From: Algoriphagus sp.
GTDB taxonomy: Bacteria > Bacteroidota > Bacteroidia > Cytophagales > Cyclobacteriaceae
NCBI GenBank assembly: GCA_029945945.1
Contig: JAQSDM010000011.1
Span: 248,001 to 312,000 of the forward strand
DNA: 64,000 bases
Direction: 5' to 3'
Shown here: in pieces, positions 60,415 to 64,000 of the stretch
Position numbering within the stretch: the stretch's first letter is position 1
Layout of the letters: every line of letters begins with the position of its first letter
The notes under the pieces: model-generated
What the model was told of the DNA's origin: nothing
What the model saw: the letters and a program-made list of their open reading frames with translations, nothing else
The model's database searches: none
Program-made: the position numbers and the translations under genes

Positions 60415-61140
60415 ATGAAATCACACCCCTTTAATTTCGCCTTTTTAGTCGCCTTAATTTTTCTGATGGGTGCATGCACCATTTCAACAGATAAATCTAC
60501 TAAGGGTGATGACCTTGCAACCGAAGACCGATCCATTTCTGAATTTTCTCAGCTTTCTGTACACGGTGTTTTCAACTTGTACCTGTCTCAGGGAGATAAA
60601 GAATCTCTTCGGATAGAGGCTGATGAACAGACTATGGATAAAATCATCATCAAGAATGTTGGTGAGAAGCTGATCATCGAGCTTGAAGAAGGCGTGGAGC
60701 TTTTTGACAGGGAACAGATTAACATTTATTTGACGATTAAAGACATTGATAGCTTTGAGTTTGAAGGCGTGGGGAATATCAAAACGGAGGAGGTATTGCG
60801 ACTGAATGATCTGGATTTAAAAGGTGATGGTGTGGGAAATACCAAGCTGGAACTTGAAGCGGATCGGATCGATGCTGAGTTTAACATCGTTGGGAATGTG
60901 ACTTTGAGCGGGAAAGTTGAAACGATCGACCTGAAAAACAATGGCTTGGGGAATGTGGATGCCTCAGATCTGAAAACCCAGTATATGACCCTGAACAGCA
61001 ATGGTATTGGCAATGTGGAAGTGTATTGCGAGAAAGAGATTTCTATCACCGCAAACGGTATCGGAAAAGTGACTTATTCCGGAGATCCGGAAGTGAAGAA
61101 ACTGGATCGCAGCGGAATCGGGAAAGTGGAGAAGAAGTAG
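60415..61140 (+). CDS. Head-GIN domain lipoprotein (DUF2807)
   Basis: 241 residues, predicted lipoprotein: signal FAFLVALIFLMGAC. The rest is beta-helix-like, built from repeats with a G-x-G-N motif (GVGNIKTEE, GDGVGNTKLE, IVGNVTLSG, GLGNVDAS, GIGNVEVY, GIGKVTYS, GIGKVEK), the head-GIN/DUF2807 type. DRSISEFSQLSVHGVFNLYLSQGDKESLRIEAD opens the domain. Function unknown; adhesion has been proposed for the family. It is flanked on both sides by REP-like palindromes. Confidence 0.88.
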   Translation: MKSHPFNFAFLVALIFLMGACTISTDKSTKGDDLATEDRSISEFSQLSVHGVFNLYLSQGDKESLRIEADEQTMDKIIIKNVGEKLIIELEEGVELFDREQINIYLTIKDIDSFEFEGVGNIKTEEVLRLNDLDLKGDGVGNTKLELEADRIDAEFNIVGNVTLSGKVETIDLKNNGLGNVDASDLKTQYMTLNSNGIGNVEVYCEKEISITANGIGKVTYSGDPEVKKLDRSGIGKVEKK

Positions 61141-61149
61141 GCTGTTTCA

Positions 61150-61373
61150 AAGGCTGGCGCGCGCGTGTCGCGCGTGACACATTTCAATAGGTTGTTCGGA
61201 ATTTTCAATTCCGAACCCAGATCGTAGGTCGCACCATTGGGATTGAATGCGTTAAATCGCGCCCTTTTTGCGATAACCATCGGAAAATAATGCGCCAAAA
61301 ACCCGAGAATTAATAACAAGTCGGATTTGAAATCCTGCGATAGAACCTCGGAATCGCAAATTCTGAAAAGAGA
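61150..61373. repeat. REP-like palindromes, right cluster
   Basis: Holds a GC-only hairpin of CGCGCG-type arms near 61160-61175, a 10-bp perfect stem with 3-base loop (GTTCGGAATT, TTC, AATTCCGAAC; 61194-61216) and the second copy of the 45-bp block (61329-61373). With the left cluster it brackets the head-GIN gene. Confidence 0.68.
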
Positions 61374-61392
61374 AAAAACCAAAAATAAAAGG

Positions 61393-61427
61393 CAAAAAAA
61401 ATCCCCCGAGGTTGATCTCGGAGGATT
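61393..61427 (-). terminator. Terminator after the large lipoprotein gene
   Basis: Minus-strand stem of ten pairs (ATCCTCCGAG with CTCGGGGGAT, one wobble), then TTTTTTTT; about 25 nt after the stop. Confidence 0.85.
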
Positions 61428-61450
61428 GTATATCAATTTTTTGTATTGAC

Positions 61451-62701
61451 TTATTTTGGACAATCAAACTTAATAATAGGGTTTGTTTCGGAAATATTCT
61501 TTTTAGATATACTATTTACTTTGAAGTCAGTCCAAAGGTTAGCAAAACCACCTTCGTTTTGCTCGCAATCTGGAGTAAATAATAAAGTGAATGTAATCGG
61601 AGTACAGGCAGTAATATCACCAACCCAAGTCGAAACTGTTGGACTTCCTTGACCATTACCAGGATTTACTGCGTAAGTTTTAATATCTCCTGATGTTACC
61701 TCTGTTACCTGTGGACTAGTGAATTTAACTTCAGCTCCTGTGATGTCAACCTCACTTTTATAAGTGAAAGTATATGAACCATCCTGATTCTCAACATAGC
61801 TAAAGCTTTCAGTACAAGCAACTACACAATTAACTGCTTCCACTGTAATGTCAGATGAAACGCTATTATTATAGCCATTGCTTCCTGTACCATCGTAAGC
61901 AGCACGGAATGTATAAGTACCTGATACGGAAGGATCGAATGCATATACAAGAATCCCATCGCCAACAGCTTCTGATGCCACATCTACATATGATACTCCA
62001 TTGAATTGCTGGATTTTGATATTACCACCTGTGAAGGTTCCGAAAGATGTTACTGTGCCTGTCAAATTTACAGTTCCATCTTCAATACAAACAGATGTTT
62101 CAGAATCTTTTGCAATAGTTGTAGTAGTACAAATACCAATTAGGCTATAGGAAACATTTCCCAGTTCAACAGGTGCTCCTCCTCCAGTTTGCCTCCATTG
62201 TTCAGTGATAACTTGACATTTTGTCCATGCTGCTGGCAATGGTCTGGAAACAACTTTTACGACACCTGGTACCAAATCACCAATATTTACCCAAAGTTGT
62301 GTTGCTTCATCAAAATACTGGAGGTTAGAGCCTGGAATACTCCCAAGATTTGAAATAAGAGTAAACCTATATTCAATTGTTGTTAAAGTATTCCACACTT
62401 TTACACTTAGCGTTTTGGAATTATTATTCTGATTTGGCCCACCCCAAGTAACTGGAGCGGAAGTAGTTGTTACAGCAAACTGATCTGCGGAGGTATCAGT
62501 AATACAAGAGTTGTTACAATCCAGCACAATAGCATTCTCATTTCCTCCAGTTCCATAAGGAGTCAGGTTGAATCCGTTTTTAGCAGCGGCTACTTCTTCA
62601 GGAGTTACATCCGCTTGCTCGTACGTGGCCATTTGGCTACATGAAGCCAATACCATCACTGAGAGGGCAAGTCCCAGAAAATTTGTGAATAATTTTTTCA
62701 T
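61451..62701 (-). CDS. Large surface lipoprotein of unknown function
   Basis: 416 residues. Signal LGLALSVMVLASC marks a lipoprotein, followed by a Gln/Asp-rich linker. The rest is beta-rich and Thr/Val/Gly-rich, with several pairs of Cys (DCNNSC, VACTESF, ITACTP, PDCEQ) likely forming disulfides and segments resembling Ig-like sandwiches (SGTYTFRAAYDG, DGSYTFTYKS). I cannot name the family. The chain ends NPIIKFDCPK with no sorting domain. Expressed divergently from the carotenoid desaturase, with the perfect 18-bp inverted repeat upstream. Confidence 0.65.
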   Translation of the reverse strand: MKKLFTNFLGLALSVMVLASCSQMATYEQADVTPEEVAAAKNGFNLTPYGTGGNENAIVLDCNNSCITDTSADQFAVTTTSAPVTWGGPNQNNNSKTLSVKVWNTLTTIEYRFTLISNLGSIPGSNLQYFDEATQLWVNIGDLVPGVVKVVSRPLPAAWTKCQVITEQWRQTGGGAPVELGNVSYSLIGICTTTTIAKDSETSVCIEDGTVNLTGTVTSFGTFTGGNIKIQQFNGVSYVDVASEAVGDGILVYAFDPSVSGTYTFRAAYDGTGSNGYNNSVSSDITVEAVNCVVACTESFSYVENQDGSYTFTYKSEVDITGAEVKFTSPQVTEVTSGDIKTYAVNPGNGQGSPTVSTWVGDITACTPITFTLLFTPDCEQNEGGFANLWTDFKVNSISKKNISETNPIIKFDCPK

Positions 62702-62739
62702 TTTAGTAAAATTTGGTTTAAAATTTCATGTCTAGATTT

Positions 62740-62747
62740 CAAATATA
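62740..62747 (-). promoter_or_regulatory. -7 box TATATTTG of the lipoprotein gene
   Basis: Exact TAnnTTTG on the minus strand, about 38 nt before the ATG at 62701. The 18-bp inverted repeat starts about 17 bp upstream of it. Confidence 0.6.
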
Positions 62748-62764
62748 AAATTGTTTCATTGACA

Positions 62765-62812
62765 AAAAAATGTATTTGAAATTTTTTTTATTGTATTTCA
62801 AATACATTTTTT
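62765..62812. promoter_or_regulatory. Perfect 18-bp inverted repeat with 12-base loop
   Basis: AAAAAATGTATTTGAAAT (62765-62782) is exactly repeated in reverse complement at 62795-62812. It lies just upstream of the lipoprotein promoter and about 150 bp before the carotenoid gene on the other strand. Although AT-rich, an 18-of-18 match is long; operator or RNA hairpin are both possible. Confidence 0.6.
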
Positions 62813-62962
62813 GAAAAATTCCATTTCCATAGATTCATCTCCTCAAATGGTGAAAAAAAATTATCACTTCGGGGAATATAATTTAAAATCGGCCCGAGAT
62901 TTTAAACCATTTGAAATAAAAATCTCTTTTTACCTTAGAAAAATATTTAGACTAAGAGAAAA

Positions 62963-64000
62963 ATGGTCATCATCATCGGCTCCGGAATCGCCGGATTAGC
63001 AGCTTCCATCCGACTTGCATTGAAGGGTCACGCTGTAGAAGTCTTCGAAGCCAATTCCTACCCCGGAGGTAAACTTTCAGAAATCGAAATCAGCGGATAC
63101 CGATTTGACGCAGGGCCTTCCCTGTTTACACTTCCCGAGCAGGTTGAAGAGCTTTTCAGGCTTGCGGGAAGAAATCCTGCCGATCACTTCGAATACCTTC
63201 GCCTTCCAGTGGCTTGTCATTATTTTTGGGAGGACGGAAAGCGCCTGAAAGCCTATTCTGATCTCGATGCTTTTGCAGGTGAAGTCGAATCTGTTTTTGG
63301 TGAACCTTCTTCTCACGTCCGTGAAGCTCTCCGAAAATCGGCATTCATCTACGACCACCTGGCTCCGCTTTTTATGCATCGCTCGCTGCATAAACTTGGC
63401 ACCTGGACCAATCCTCAGGCGTTGGGCTCGTATCTGAAAATGGGAAAACTTGGAATTTTCTCCACTATGAACGGAGCCAACGAATCCCAATTCCGCCACC
63501 CAAAACTAGTTCAGCTTTTCAATCGCTATGCGACTTACAACGGTTCAAATCCCTACGAAACACCGGGTACGCTGAATATCATCCCTCATCTCGAGTTTAA
63601 CATCGGCGCCTTTTTCCCAAAAAAAGGAATGCACGACATCACGCAAAGTCTTTACAAACTCTCCAAGGAACTCGGAGTGAAGTATCATTTTGGGGAAAAA
63701 GTCGATGAAATCCTGGTGGAAAACAGGAAAACGACCGGAATCCGAATCGGCGAGAAAACGTATCCGGCAGATTTGGTCGTCACGAATATGGATATGGTCA
63801 ATGCCTACAAGACCATCCTTCGAAAGCAGAAACAACCTAAGCTGCTTCTCGAACAGCCAAAATCGAGTTCCGCACTTATTTTCTACTGGGGCATCAAGCG
63901 TAACTTTCCCGAACTGGACCTTCACAACATCCTTTTCTCCGACAATTACCTGGAAGAGTTTGAGCATATTTTCAAGAAAGGCACGATCACTCAGGATCCG
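62963..64000 (+). CDS. Carotenoid desaturase of the CrtI/CrtD type, 3' end cut by window edge
   Basis: 346 residues visible without a stop. N-terminal FAD-binding MVIIIGSGIAGLAASIRLALKG and EVFEANSYPGGKLSEIEISGYRFDAGPSLFTLPEQVEELF are diagnostic of phytoene desaturase-like enzymes. FFPKKGMHDITQSLYKLSKELGVKYHF near residue 215 is another family mark. The EANSYPGGKLSE opening is more like hydroxycarotenoid desaturase CrtD than phytoene desaturase CrtI, but the end is missing, so this remains open. Not in the ORF track because it has no stop. Confidence 0.85.
   Translation, partial: MVIIIGSGIAGLAASIRLALKGHAVEVFEANSYPGGKLSEIEISGYRFDAGPSLFTLPEQVEELFRLAGRNPADHFEYLRLPVACHYFWEDGKRLKAYSDLDAFAGEVESVFGEPSSHVREALRKSAFIYDHLAPLFMHRSLHKLGTWTNPQALGSYLKMGKLGIFSTMNGANESQFRHPKLVQLFNRYATYNGSNPYETPGTLNIIPHLEFNIGAFFPKKGMHDITQSLYKLSKELGVKYHFGEKVDEILVENRKTTGIRIGEKTYPADLVVTNMDMVNAYKTILRKQKQPKLLLEQPKSSSALIFYWGIKRNFPELDLHNILFSDNYLEEFEHIFKKGTITQDP

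Noticed and set aside
63077-63967. Two 140-aa minus ORFs at the right edge
   Set aside because: They lie opposite the carotenoid desaturase, whose FAD motifs show the real frame.

Overview
The window reads as a chromosomal segment of a Bacteroidota bacterium, most likely Cytophagales and close to Cyclobacteriaceae/Algoriphagus. This is an inference from gene content; no database search was run. Supporting signs: many starts preceded by the Bacteroidota -7 promoter element TAnnTTTG, a fused SecDF, single-chain GlyQS, atpD-atpC apart from other ATP synthase genes, the rpsU-xerC pair, a bacillithiol-system YtxJ, DUF4403, head-GIN and outer-membrane beta-barrel proteins, and a carotenoid desaturase. 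Base composition looks moderate and even. I see no prophage, no insertion sequence with a transposase, no CRISPR array, no rRNA and no tRNA.

Layout. 1-3.2 kb: xerC (cut by the window edge), rpsU, atpC and atpD, all minus. 3.4-9.2 kb: an NlpC/P60 lipoprotein, a CstB-like persulfide dioxygenase/rhodanese, a small unknown protein, a DPP-IV peptidase and ddl. 9.3-12.4 kb: metK and a secreted DUF885 protein. 12.5-20.2 kb: an assimilatory sulfate operon on the minus strand (Rrf2 regulator, then DUF2061, cysH, cysD, cysN, a sulfite reductase-HEPN fusion, cobA and a Met8-type siroheme enzyme). 20.3-27.2 kb: htpG, then ccmB, ccmC, a CcmD-like protein, ccmE and ccmF. 27.3-36 kb: pheS, a fasciclin protein, a large outer-membrane barrel, YtxJ, DUF4403, HEAT-repeat and LGFP-metzincin proteins. 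36-43 kb: exonuclease, cNMP/CBS/DUF294 protein, acs, an acetate-type symporter and its DUF4212 partner. 43-54 kb: ZIP transporter, apbE, ruvB, a Moco oxidoreductase with cytochrome b, LOG, rdgB, udk and secDF. 54-58.5 kb: a four-gene signalling cassette (small Cys-tailed protein, multi-pass membrane protein, histidine kinase, LuxR-type regulator), an oxidoreductase and a small barrel protein. 58.6-64 kb: glyQS, a head-GIN lipoprotein flanked by REP-like palindromes, a large unknown lipoprotein, and the start of a carotenoid desaturase cut by the right edge.

How the genes work together. The sulfate operon holds both the enzymes that reduce sulfate to sulfide through APS and those that make siroheme for the last step. 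The ccm genes mature c-type cytochromes for aerobic respiration. The acs/symporter block imports and activates acetate and lies beside a predicted nucleotide-sensing protein.

The most unusual signal is not a gene. Intergenic gaps and gene ends across the first 49 kb carry arrays phased at exactly 7 bp. Three of them (9217-9286, 18606-18675, 22312-22381) are each 70 bp, made of five heptads followed by five heptads in roughly reverse-complement orientation, yet each uses a different heptad. Many shorter arrays of about five heptads sit at stop codons. Other regulatory signals worth attention: an extended Shine-Dalgarno before rpsU, a duplicated 23-bp block before the ZIP gene, a perfect 18-bp inverted repeat at 62.8 kb, and several promoters so close to the ATG that the mRNAs should be almost leaderless.
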